Source of the DNA: Flavobacteriales bacterium
Lineage (GTDB): Bacteria; Bacteroidota; Bacteroidia; Flavobacteriales_D; Sanyastnellaceae
Reading direction: 5' to 3'
DNA: 39,371 bases
Assembly (NCBI GenBank): GCA_028823145.1
Contig: JAPKCA010000009.1
Location: 1-39,371, forward strand
Position numbers and translations under genes: made by a program
The notes under the pieces: model-generated
The model's input: the letters and a program-made list of their open reading frames with translations, nothing else
Told to the model about the DNA's origin: nothing
The model's database searches: none
Shown here: one piece after another, positions 17,621 through 26,008 of the stretch
How the letters are laid out: each line of letters opens with the position of its first letter
Position numbering within the stretch: position 1 is the first letter of the stretch

Positions 17621-20041
17621 TTCATGAACAAATGGTTTTCATGGGTGCTGGTGGGCACACTATTGTTGTGCACGGAATCAATTTGGGCTCAATCTTCTGG
17701 GGTCATACGGGGACGCGTTTCCGATCAACAGACCAATGAGTCGATTCCGTTTGCAAGCATCGTCTTACAGGGGGAAATGAGCGGAACAGCCTCTGATTTG
17801 GACGGTCGTTTTGAATTGACCAATGTGCCGTCTGGTTTGCGTAACGTGCAAGTCAACTTTTTGGGGTATGATTCCCAGACGGTGTTTGAAATCGAAGTGT
17901 CTCCTTCTCGACCAGCAGTGATTCAGGTCGAATTGCGGCCAAGTACCATTGCCATAGAAGAGGCAGAAGTCGTTGGGTCGAGGAGGGTAACCCAGGCTGA
18001 AGCGCCATTGAGTGTTCGCTCTATCGGCACCAACGAAATCAAACGAAATCCGGGAGGGGGAAGGGATATTAGTAAGGCCCTGCGGACCTTGCCAGGGGTT
18101 GCCGCCATCCCCAGTTTTCGAAACGACATCGTAGTCCGTGGAGGGGCTCCGAATGAAAACAGGTTTTACATCGATGGCATTGAAATACCCAATATCAATC
18201 ATTTTGCCACCCAAGGCGCAAGCGGAGGCCCCGTGGGTATGATCAATGTGGATTTGGTCGAGAACATCGATTTTTTTTCGGGAGCTTTCCCCGCTTCACG
18301 CGGCAACGCACTCAGTTCGGTGATGGAGTTTAGTTTCAAAGAAGCAAGAAAAGATGAGTGGACCGCCAATATGGTTGTGGGCACCAGTGATTTGGGGTTG
18401 ACGATAGAAGGTCCCACAGGAGAAAAGTCTTCTCTGATCATGAGCATGAGACGAAGCTATCTTCAATTGGTTTTCAAAGCCATTGGATTGCCATTTCTGC
18501 CCATTTACAATGACTACCAATTCAAATGGACGGCTCGACCAAATGACCGAAATGTCGTTACAGTCATTGGTTTGGGCGCATTGGATAATTTCGAATTGAA
18601 TTTGGACATTGCGGGTGATACGACGGCTAAAGACTACTTGGATCAGATTGCGATTTTAGGAACTTTGGATATCCAAGAGCAATGGAATTACACCCAAGGC
18701 GTGAAGTGGGATCGTTACCAAGACAATGGTAAATGGACTTTTGTTGCAAGTCGAAACATGCTCAATAACCGAGCTTACAAGCATCTGGATAATGATGAAG
18801 ATTCGGAGCTAATCCGTGATTACCTCTCCCAAGAGATCGAGAATAAATTCCGCACAGAGCGCAAGTGGTACGGGGCTTCGGGTTTGGAGGCCACTTTCGG
18901 AGCATCGTATGAGTATGTGAAATACAACAACAAAACAGCAGAAAAACGATTCAACCCTCAAACATCTGCATTGGACACGGTCGCTTTTGAAACTGACTTC
19001 GCAGGCCACAAATACGGAGCCTTCGCTCAGGTAAATCGGAGTTTTGCAGAAGAACGGCTAACCTTGTCCATCGGAACCCGTGTCGATGGGTCGACCGCCG
19101 CTCAAGGATTGAAAAACCCGTTTCGTCAGTTGTCGACCCGTGCTTCAGCAAGTTATTCGTTTGCTCCAGGTTGGACATTGAATGCCAATACCGGGGTGTA
19201 TTTTCAGCTACCTGCATATACGCTCTTGGGGTATGATGTCGATGGCGAACGGGTCAATGCAACTGCGGATACACGCTACATTAAGAACCGGCAATTGGTG
19301 GCTGGCTTAAAGTGGGATGGGAGCGAGCGAAACTTTGTCGCTTCCTTGGAAGGGTTTTACAAAGGCTACGAGCACACCCCCATCAGCGAATTGCAGGGTG
19401 TAGCCTTGGCCAATCTTGGGGCGGACTTTGGTGTGGTAGGAAATGAGGCCGTTTCGTTTGACGGAACGGGACGTTCGTACGGAGCTGAAGTCCTGTTGCA
19501 ACAGCGCTTGTACAAGGGGTTTTATGGATTGGTGGCTTACACATTCGTTCGGAGTGAATACGAGGATGGGGAAGGAGAGTTCGTCCCAAGCAGCTGGGAC
19601 AATCGACACATCTTAAGTCTCACTGCAGGAAAGAAGTTTGAAGGAGGTTGGGAGGTGGGAACTCGTTTGCTTTTCAGTGGAGGCCTTCCTTATACCCCCA
19701 CTGATTTAACGTCTTTGAGCCAAGAAAGCTGGGATTTTTATGGTCGACCTCTTTTGGATTACAGTTTATTGAACACAGAGCGCAATCGGGCATTCCATCA
19801 GTTGGACCTCCGTATTGACAAGAAATGGTTCTTCGAGCGCTGGTCATTGGATGTGTTTATGGAAGTGCAAAATATCACAGGCGCCGTGGTTCCTCAGCCG
19901 TCCTACGTCGACGTGGTTCGAAATCCCTTAACAGGGTCGCCGGTCCCATCTACGGTTAATCCGGGTTATTACGATGCACGCCAATTGGACCCTAGTTCGG
20001 GAGCAGTGTTGCCGGCTTTGGGAATCATCATCGAGCTTTGA
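17621..20041 (+). CDS. TonB-dependent receptor with N-terminal carboxypeptidase-regulatory-like domain
   Basis: Signal peptide MNKWFSWVLVGTLLLCTESIWAQ; GVIRGRVSDQQTNESIPFASIVLQGEMSGTASDLDGRFELTNVPSG; plug motif RTLPGVAAIPSFRNDIVVRGGAPNENRFYIDGIEIPNINHF; beta-rich remainder. Confidence 0.93.
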   Translation, partial: FMNKWFSWVLVGTLLLCTESIWAQSSGVIRGRVSDQQTNESIPFASIVLQGEMSGTASDLDGRFELTNVPSGLRNVQVNFLGYDSQTVFEIEVSPSRPAVIQVELRPSTIAIEEAEVVGSRRVTQAEAPLSVRSIGTNEIKRNPGGGRDISKALRTLPGVAAIPSFRNDIVVRGGAPNENRFYIDGIEIPNINHFATQGASGGPVGMINVDLVENIDFFSGAFPASRGNALSSVMEFSFKEARKDEWTANMVVGTSDLGLTIEGPTGEKSSLIMSMRRSYLQLVFKAIGLPFLPIYNDYQFKWTARPNDRNVVTVIGLGALDNFELNLDIAGDTTAKDYLDQIAILGTLDIQEQWNYTQGVKWDRYQDNGKWTFVASRNMLNNRAYKHLDNDEDSELIRDYLSQEIENKFRTERKWYGASGLEATFGASYEYVKYNNKTAEKRFNPQTSALDTVAFETDFAGHKYGAFAQVNRSFAEERLTLSIGTRVDGSTAAQGLKNPFRQLSTRASASYSFAPGWTLNANTGVYFQLPAYTLLGYDVDGERVNATADTRYIKNRQLVAGLKWDGSERNFVASLEGFYKGYEHTPISELQGVALANLGADFGVVGNEAVSFDGTGRSYGAEVLLQQRLYKGFYGLVAYTFVRSEYEDGEGEFVPSSWDNRHILSLTAGKKFEGGWEVGTRLLFSGGLPYTPTDLTSLSQESWDFYGRPLLDYSLLNTERNRAFHQLDLRIDKKWFFERWSLDVFMEVQNITGAVVPQPSYVDVVRNPLTGSPVPSTVNPGYYDARQLDPSSGAVLPALGIIIEL

Positions 20042-20160
20042 AGGGTTGAAAAAGCAAGCGCGGGAAAGGTTGCCATTCATGCTCTAGCTCAAGAGTTTTT
20101 TTTCGAGCTGGTCTTGATTCTTGATGGCGCAATACGTGATTCATGTATATTCGAAGGTTC

Positions 20161-20520
20161 ATGCGTATCGATAAATTCCTCTGGTGTATCCGTGTTTTCA
20201 AAACCCGATCCTTGGCGAGTGCCCACTGCCGTGAAGGGAAAGTTTGGGTTGCAGATAAGTTGGTTAAGCCGGCATTTGAATTGAAGGGCGATGAACGGAT
20301 TCGCATTCGAAAAGGGGCAATCCAATTCGCCTGGGAGATCATTGGATTTCCTCGAAGCCGGGTGGGCGCTGCGCTCGTGCCAGAGTATGCCCGAGATGTC
20401 ACGACGCCAGAAGAACGAGCCAAGTACGATGAAATTCGTCAGGCACAACGTAACTTGATTCGCCCGGTGGGTCGGCCCACCAAGCGTGATCGCAGGGATT
20501 GGGAAAAGCATTTTGAATGA
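20161..20520 (+). CDS. S4-domain RNA-binding protein (Hsp15-like)
   Basis: MRIDKFLWCIRVFKTRSLASAHCREGKVWVADKLVKPAFELKGDERIRIRKG. Confidence 0.88.
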   Translation: MRIDKFLWCIRVFKTRSLASAHCREGKVWVADKLVKPAFELKGDERIRIRKGAIQFAWEIIGFPRSRVGAALVPEYARDVTTPEERAKYDEIRQAQRNLIRPVGRPTKRDRRDWEKHFE

Positions 20521-20984
20521 AGATGGATTTCCATGTACGCGCCATTTCGGCTGAAGAAACTCGATCAATCAGGCATGTGGTTTTGTGGCCTCATAAGCCG
20601 AATGTAGAATCGTGCGTAATCGATGTGGACACAGATGACCACACCCATCATGTAGGTGCGTTTGACGACCAGGGCAAACTCGTAGGTGTCTGTTCATTGT
20701 ATCGTCAGAAATCAGAGCGCTTTCCGGAAGCTATATCTTCAGAGATTCACGCGGTTCGACTTCGTGTCATGGGGGTTTTGGATGAAGTCCGAGGGAAAGG
20801 AGCAGGGGCTGACATTGTTGATTATGCTTGCCGCTGGGTGGCGACCCAAGGAGCAGAAGTGCTTTGGTGCGACGCGCGTGAAGTGGCTTTTGGATTCTAT
20901 CAGCGAATGGGATTTGAATTCGTCTCCAATTTTTATCAAATAGAAGACATCGGACCGCATCGAATGATGGCTCGGAAAGTCTAA
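20517..20984 (+). CDS. GNAT family N-acetyltransferase
   Basis: HHVGAFDDQGKLVGVCSLY, LRVMGVLDEVRGKGAGADIVDYACRWVATQGAEVLWCDAREVAFGFYQRMGFE. Confidence 0.88.
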   Translation: MKMDFHVRAISAEETRSIRHVVLWPHKPNVESCVIDVDTDDHTHHVGAFDDQGKLVGVCSLYRQKSERFPEAISSEIHAVRLRVMGVLDEVRGKGAGADIVDYACRWVATQGAEVLWCDAREVAFGFYQRMGFEFVSNFYQIEDIGPHRMMARKV

Positions 20985-21008
20985 ATTGCTGCTATATTTT
21001 TTCTCACC

Positions 21009-22229
21009 ATGCCGAAAATTTCTTTCAAAGGGCTGAACATGCCTGACAGTCCGATTCGGAAGTTGACGCCAATTGCTGATGGAGCCAAAGCTCTAGGTCG
21101 GCATGTCATTCATTTGAACATAGGTCAACCCGATGTCCAAACTCCTCCCATGGCAATGGAAGCCGTTCGAAGCATGGATCGAACGGTTTTGGAATACAGT
21201 CCGAGTGAGGGATTTGTATCCTACCGAAAAGGACTGGCTTCGTATTATTCTTCTGTTGGTGTCGATGTGACTCCAGAGCAAATCATGGTCACTACAGGGG
21301 GGTCGGAAGCGCTCGCATTCGCATTTATGGCTTGCCTCAATCCAGGTGATGAGGTCATTATTCCAGAGCCTTTTTATGCCAATTACAATGGGTTTGCCGC
21401 AACTGCGGGTGTTCGTATTGTCCCGGTTACAGCGCTGTTGGATGATGGGTTTGCTTTGCCATCAATGGATGCATTTGAGGAGTTAATTACAGAACGGACC
21501 AAGGCCATTTTGATTTGCAATCCAGGCAATCCGAGCGGTCGGAAATATGAGAATGATTCGCTGGATACTTTGGCCGAATTGGTCAAAAAACATGACTTGT
21601 ATCTGGTTGCGGATGAGGTTTATCGGGAATTCGACTACGATGGGAAATTGTCGCGGAGTGTTTTGAGTATGGAGGGGTTGGAGGACAACGCCATTTTGGT
21701 GGACAGTGTCTCCAAACGTTACAGCATGTGTGGAGCTCGCATAGGCGCCTTGGTTACCCGCAACGCCTCGGTTTATCGTGCCGCCATGAAGTTTGCTATG
21801 GCTCGACTCAGTCCTCCCACTATGGCTCAGGTCGCATCCGAAGCCGCGCTGAAGACACCCGCGTCTTACTTTGAAGAAATCCGTTTGGAGTATATGCAGC
21901 GCAGAGATGTTTTGGTTGAAGGGTTGAGGGAAATCCCAGGAGTGGTTTGTCCTACTCCAGGGGGAGCGTTTTACGCTGTAGCACGCTTTCCGATTGATGA
22001 TTGCGATGTTTTCTGCAAATGGATTCTCGAATCTTTCCAATGGGAGGGGGCTACGGTGATGTTGGCTCCCAATACGGGCTTTTATGCAACCCCTGGCCTA
22101 GGTAAGCAAGAGATTCGGATGGCTTACGTTCTCGAGGTGAGTGAAATTCGGAAGGCAGTGACCTGCATCGCTGAGGCGTTAAAAGTTTATCCTGGTGTGG
22201 TCATGCCGAGGACTCAAAGTCATAGTTGA
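21009..22229 (+). CDS. class I/II pyridoxal-phosphate aminotransferase (aspartate aminotransferase-like)
   Basis: HLNIGQPDVQTPPMAMEAV, EYSPSEGFVSYRKGLASYYSSVG, TTGGSEALAFAF, ICNPGNPSGRKY, VADEVYREFDYDG, SVSKRYSMCGARIGAL. Confidence 0.94.
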   Translation: MPKISFKGLNMPDSPIRKLTPIADGAKALGRHVIHLNIGQPDVQTPPMAMEAVRSMDRTVLEYSPSEGFVSYRKGLASYYSSVGVDVTPEQIMVTTGGSEALAFAFMACLNPGDEVIIPEPFYANYNGFAATAGVRIVPVTALLDDGFALPSMDAFEELITERTKAILICNPGNPSGRKYENDSLDTLAELVKKHDLYLVADEVYREFDYDGKLSRSVLSMEGLEDNAILVDSVSKRYSMCGARIGALVTRNASVYRAAMKFAMARLSPPTMAQVASEAALKTPASYFEEIRLEYMQRRDVLVEGLREIPGVVCPTPGGAFYAVARFPIDDCDVFCKWILESFQWEGATVMLAPNTGFYATPGLGKQEIRMAYVLEVSEIRKAVTCIAEALKVYPGVVMPRTQSHS

Positions 22230-22310
22230 GCCTCATTCTTGATTGAGCGACGCTCGTGCGGGTTTTTTCTTGTACAGAGCCATTGTATCTTCCGAATCTG
22301 CAAAACACAA

Positions 22311-25300
22311 ATGATGATTTCAACTCTCAACAAAGCCACGGCGATGGCGTTCTTTTTGGTATGTTGTTTTGGATTTTCGGTCAACTTCGTGCAGTGCCAG
22401 GAAGCGGATACGACGTGGGTTCAAACGTTTTCATGGGAGGAGCAAAACAATCCTGCTACCAGCTATGATAGTCCTGGTCGCCGCTGGTTTGATTTTCCCA
22501 CATCAGACAACGATTCGGCCTATCAGAAAATATTGATGTACTACACTCTGAAGTGTTTTGAGGACGGCACTGCTGGAGGATCGGGATACGCGTGTGGCGA
22601 ATGGGATTATTTGAGCTACACCTATTTGTTTGATCACACAGGCGATCTCGACAGCAATCAGTTAACACATCCCCATTGGCTCATCGACGACCTGAATTTT
22701 GTGGCTGACACGTTGGTTTTTATGCCCATAAACGGGGCGGTTTCTGATACGATTCGACAGGTTTATGAGTTGGCTCAATTGGATGAAGCCACAGGGTCTT
22801 CCTTTCAAGAAGCTTCGGAAGACAATTTCACGTGGGCTGATGGCATAAGTGGCTCTTTGAGCGAGCCTCAGACTGCCCGATACCAGTGGTTATGGACTGT
22901 TGAGGAGTTGGGTGAGTTGGGATGGGTGGATTCGAGTTCGATTGGATTCGAATTGCCTTGGATTGGAGAACTTTCAGACCAACGAGATGCAGTGAAATGG
23001 AAGGCCTATTGGACTGAATCCGATACACTGGAAGGGTTTTTTGAGGGGCCAATAGTGGCTGCGGAGTCGTCCGTGTCCGATCCCGATGCGCCTGGCCGGT
23101 TTGTATGGAATCAGGCATTGGATTGGGATGGGACGCAGCATTTGGTGATCGAGCTACAAGTTCAAGAGGTGGATTGGAATGCGCCTGAAATGGTTGAAAT
23201 GCCTGCACAGCATGTCACTCATCAAACATGGGCAGCACAATCCGCAGGGCATTTCATCCGATTCGATGGCAACGATCGATTTGAAGTTGATGCATCTGCT
23301 CTGAATGGCATAGGTGACGAGGTGACCGTAGAATTTTGGCAACGTGGAAATGAAACTTTCCAGCCAGAGAACAACTCCATTTGTGAGGGTGCGAATGCTT
23401 TCAATCAACGGGAGATCAACATCCACTTGCCATGGTCAAATGGTCGGGTGTATTGGGATGCTGGTTATGATGGTGGATATGACCGCATCGATCAGGCAGC
23501 AGATCCTAGCCAATACGAGGGGCAATGGAATCATTGGGCTTTTGTCAAAGATGCATCGGAAGGAATCATGTTGATCTATTTCAATGGAACGCTTTGGCAT
23601 AGCGGACTGGATCGGGACAATTCCTTTGGCGAGATGGTACGATTTCACATCGGATGCAATGGAAACGGGGGCAATGACTACCGGGGTGATGTCGATGAAT
23701 TCCGCATTTGGTCTACCGCCCTCGACTCATCTATCATTGAGGAATGGATGGACGAATCCCCTGATGCTTCTCATCCGGCATTCAATGATTTGAAGGCTCA
23801 TTTTGATTGGGAAACGGAAGGAGGTTATCAGGTCGAAGGTGTTGGGGCGTCGGGTTTTTTTCATGGCAACGCAGGGCGAGTAAAGCACATGGCTGAAGAT
23901 GCCTTTTTACATGCGGGTCCCATGCCCATGGATGTGCGACCAGCGCTCTTGTGGTTGAGTGGTTCAACGGTCGCATACGAAACAGTTTTGGTGGATCATG
24001 CGGTTCCGATTCCTCCCACGAGCGTGTCCGAGTGGGCTGTTTTTGGAAACGATGTGAATTGGTTGAGCCTTGAATATGCTTGGCCTTATGATTTGGTGAC
24101 AGAAACCCGCACAGCTAGTGGAGAAGTATTGGCAACCTATCCCTTGGAGGGAGAACAGGTCATTTTGATCAATGACACATTGCTCTATTTCTCGCCTGCA
24201 TTTGATGAAATCAATCGCTATGAATTGGCTCGCTATATCACCCCATATGGCATCGGTTTGACGTTGGGTGATGACGGGTGGACGTGGGTTTTTGATGTGA
24301 CAGATTACGCTCATCTCCTCAGAGATAGTGTGGAGCTGCAAGCCGGAAATTGGCAGGAATTACTGGACATGAAATTTGCCTTCATTGCCGGAACACCTCC
24401 CCGGGATGTGAAGCGCGTCGATGCGTTCTGGAAAGGGCAATACAACCTGTCCACATTCGACGAAAACGTCACGGACCATGTGTTTACACCTGAGCCAGGA
24501 GAATCCATGTTCAAGCTGAAAACCCGGGCCAGTGGTCACGGTTTTGGGACGGGAAACAATTGCGGCGAATTTTGCTTTAACACCCACTCCGTTCGGGTCA
24601 ATGGAGAACCGCAATGGAGTTGGGAGGTCATGCGTGAGTGTGCGGACAATCCACTTTATCCCCAAGGAGGTACTTGGATCTATGATCGGGCCGGATGGTG
24701 TCCTGGTGCTCCTGTCGATACCAAAGAATTTGAATTAACCTCGCTCGTGGGAGGCGATGATTCCTTTTCGGTGGATTACGACATCACATATGACCCATAC
24801 GGCAACTATCGTTTTGAAGGGCAGGTGGTAGCGTATGGTGAGCCGAACATGGTCCACGATGTTGAAATATCGGAGGTGCTCGCTCCTTCGGACAACAAAT
24901 TGCAATCCCGGTTCAATCCCATTTGCGAGTCGCCGCGGGTGGTTATTCGTAACAACGGTTCGGAACAATTGACTAGCTGCAAATTCACGTACAGCATCAG
25001 TGGAGGAGAGACGGCGGAATACAATTGGACTGGCTCAGTGGCTTTCATGGAGTCTGTTGTTGTGGAATTGCCTTACGACGATGCGGTCTTGATTCAAGGA
25101 GATGAAGAAGAATGGCTGACGTTTTCAGTTCATGTCGACTCGCCGAGCGGAGCAACGGATCAAGAGCCGAGCAACAATGCCACATCCAGCCGATTCCATC
25201 GTGTTCCGACATGGGCGTATCCCGATTTGGATGACAACCGGATCATTGTTTGGACCAAAACCAATCTCGTTCCTTATGAAACGACCATTCAGATTACGGA

Positions 25301-25841
25301 TGCTGCAGGCGGTGTGGTTTGGGAAAGGGGTTACATCGAGGCCAATACCACATTTCGTGACACCCTCGCATTGAATCAAGGTTGTTATCGCATCACCATT
25401 TATGACTCGGGTGACGATGGGCAAGGGTTCTGGGCCAACAACGATGGGAGCGGTTTTACACGGATCAAAAAGGTGGCCGGTGGAAACTTTATCAACTTCG
25501 AACCGGATTTCGGGAAGTCTATTTCACAGGCCTTTTTCTTGCAGACCAATGTTGTTGGAGTAGAGGAGCTACCTCAAATTGAAGAGGCTGGAATGGTGGT
25601 GTTTCCGAATCCGGCTAATGGGTTCGCACAAGTTCGTTTGAGCGGTTTCGCATCGGGTGCTGACCTCGAATGGCATGTGCGCGATGCGATGGGACGTTTG
25701 GTGGATGCGGGCCGTTGGGTTCAGCAAAACGGCCAGCTGTTGTTGCTTTCGTTGGGCCATTTGCCCAAGGGAACATACTCCATCGGCGTGATAGATTCAT
25801 CCGGATTTCAGCGTGCTTCGGAGTGGATTCAGAAGCAATAA
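22311..25841 (+). CDS. large secreted PNGase F-like protein with internal LamG/ConA-like domain and T9SS type A sorting domain
   Basis: SWEEQNNPATSYDSPGRRWFDFP...CGEWDYLSYTYLFD (PNGase F-like N part); VTVEFWQRGNETF...WNHWAFVKDASEGIMLIYFNGTLWHSG...GDVDEFRIWSTAL (LamG); ECADNPLYPQGGTWIYDRAGWCPGAPVDTKEFEL (PNGase F C part); VVFPNPANGFAQVRLSG...LPKGTYSIGVIDSSG (T9SS CTD). Confidence 0.88.
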   Translation: MMISTLNKATAMAFFLVCCFGFSVNFVQCQEADTTWVQTFSWEEQNNPATSYDSPGRRWFDFPTSDNDSAYQKILMYYTLKCFEDGTAGGSGYACGEWDYLSYTYLFDHTGDLDSNQLTHPHWLIDDLNFVADTLVFMPINGAVSDTIRQVYELAQLDEATGSSFQEASEDNFTWADGISGSLSEPQTARYQWLWTVEELGELGWVDSSSIGFELPWIGELSDQRDAVKWKAYWTESDTLEGFFEGPIVAAESSVSDPDAPGRFVWNQALDWDGTQHLVIELQVQEVDWNAPEMVEMPAQHVTHQTWAAQSAGHFIRFDGNDRFEVDASALNGIGDEVTVEFWQRGNETFQPENNSICEGANAFNQREINIHLPWSNGRVYWDAGYDGGYDRIDQAADPSQYEGQWNHWAFVKDASEGIMLIYFNGTLWHSGLDRDNSFGEMVRFHIGCNGNGGNDYRGDVDEFRIWSTALDSSIIEEWMDESPDASHPAFNDLKAHFDWETEGGYQVEGVGASGFFHGNAGRVKHMAEDAFLHAGPMPMDVRPALLWLSGSTVAYETVLVDHAVPIPPTSVSEWAVFGNDVNWLSLEYAWPYDLVTETRTASGEVLATYPLEGEQVILINDTLLYFSPAFDEINRYELARYITPYGIGLTLGDDGWTWVFDVTDYAHLLRDSVELQAGNWQELLDMKFAFIAGTPPRDVKRVDAFWKGQYNLSTFDENVTDHVFTPEPGESMFKLKTRASGHGFGTGNNCGEFCFNTHSVRVNGEPQWSWEVMRECADNPLYPQGGTWIYDRAGWCPGAPVDTKEFELTSLVGGDDSFSVDYDITYDPYGNYRFEGQVVAYGEPNMVHDVEISEVLAPSDNKLQSRFNPICESPRVVIRNNGSEQLTSCKFTYSISGGETAEYNWTGSVAFMESVVVELPYDDAVLIQGDEEEWLTFSVHVDSPSGATDQEPSNNATSSRFHRVPTWAYPDLDDNRIIVWTKTNLVPYETTIQITDAAGGVVWERGYIEANTTFRDTLALNQGCYRITIYDSGDDGQGFWANNDGSGFTRIKKVAGGNFINFEPDFGKSISQAFFLQTNVVGVEELPQIEEAGMVVFPNPANGFAQVRLSGFASGADLEWHVRDAMGRLVDAGRWVQQNGQLLLLSLGHLPKGTYSIGVIDSSGFQRASEWIQKQ

Positions 25842-25913
25842 CGCAGGGAGGGCTGCTTGAGTAGTCCACTTTAAACGCGTGCAATAGCCTTTTTTTAACA
25901 AAGTGTCGAAAAA

Positions 25914-25981
25914 ATAGGGGGCTATTGGTGATTTATTCATGTTTTTGCACATAGGCCCCTTCCATTTAGGGGGTATATTTG
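25914..25981 (+). promoter_or_regulatory. three-arm complementary element plus candidate -7 box TATATTTG upstream of glnN
   Basis: AGGGGGCTAT (25916-25925), ATAGGCCCCT (25951-25960), AGGGGGTAT (25968-25976); TATATTTG at 25974-25981. Confidence 0.4.
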
Positions 25982-26008
25982 CTGAATTATTGAAAAAATC
26001 ACTGAGTT

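Noticed and set aside
20085-20115. T8 run with CTCT-AGAG and AGCTC-GAGCT repeats between the TonB receptor and the S4 gene as a terminator
   Set aside because: Stems of only 4-5 bp, and in one fold the T-run falls in the loop; ambiguous
25850-25867. GGGCTGC-TTGA-GTAGTCC hairpin after the PNGase-like gene as a terminator
   Set aside because: Includes GU pairs and is not directly followed by a T-tract (the T7 lies about 25 nt later); not strong enough to list as a terminator
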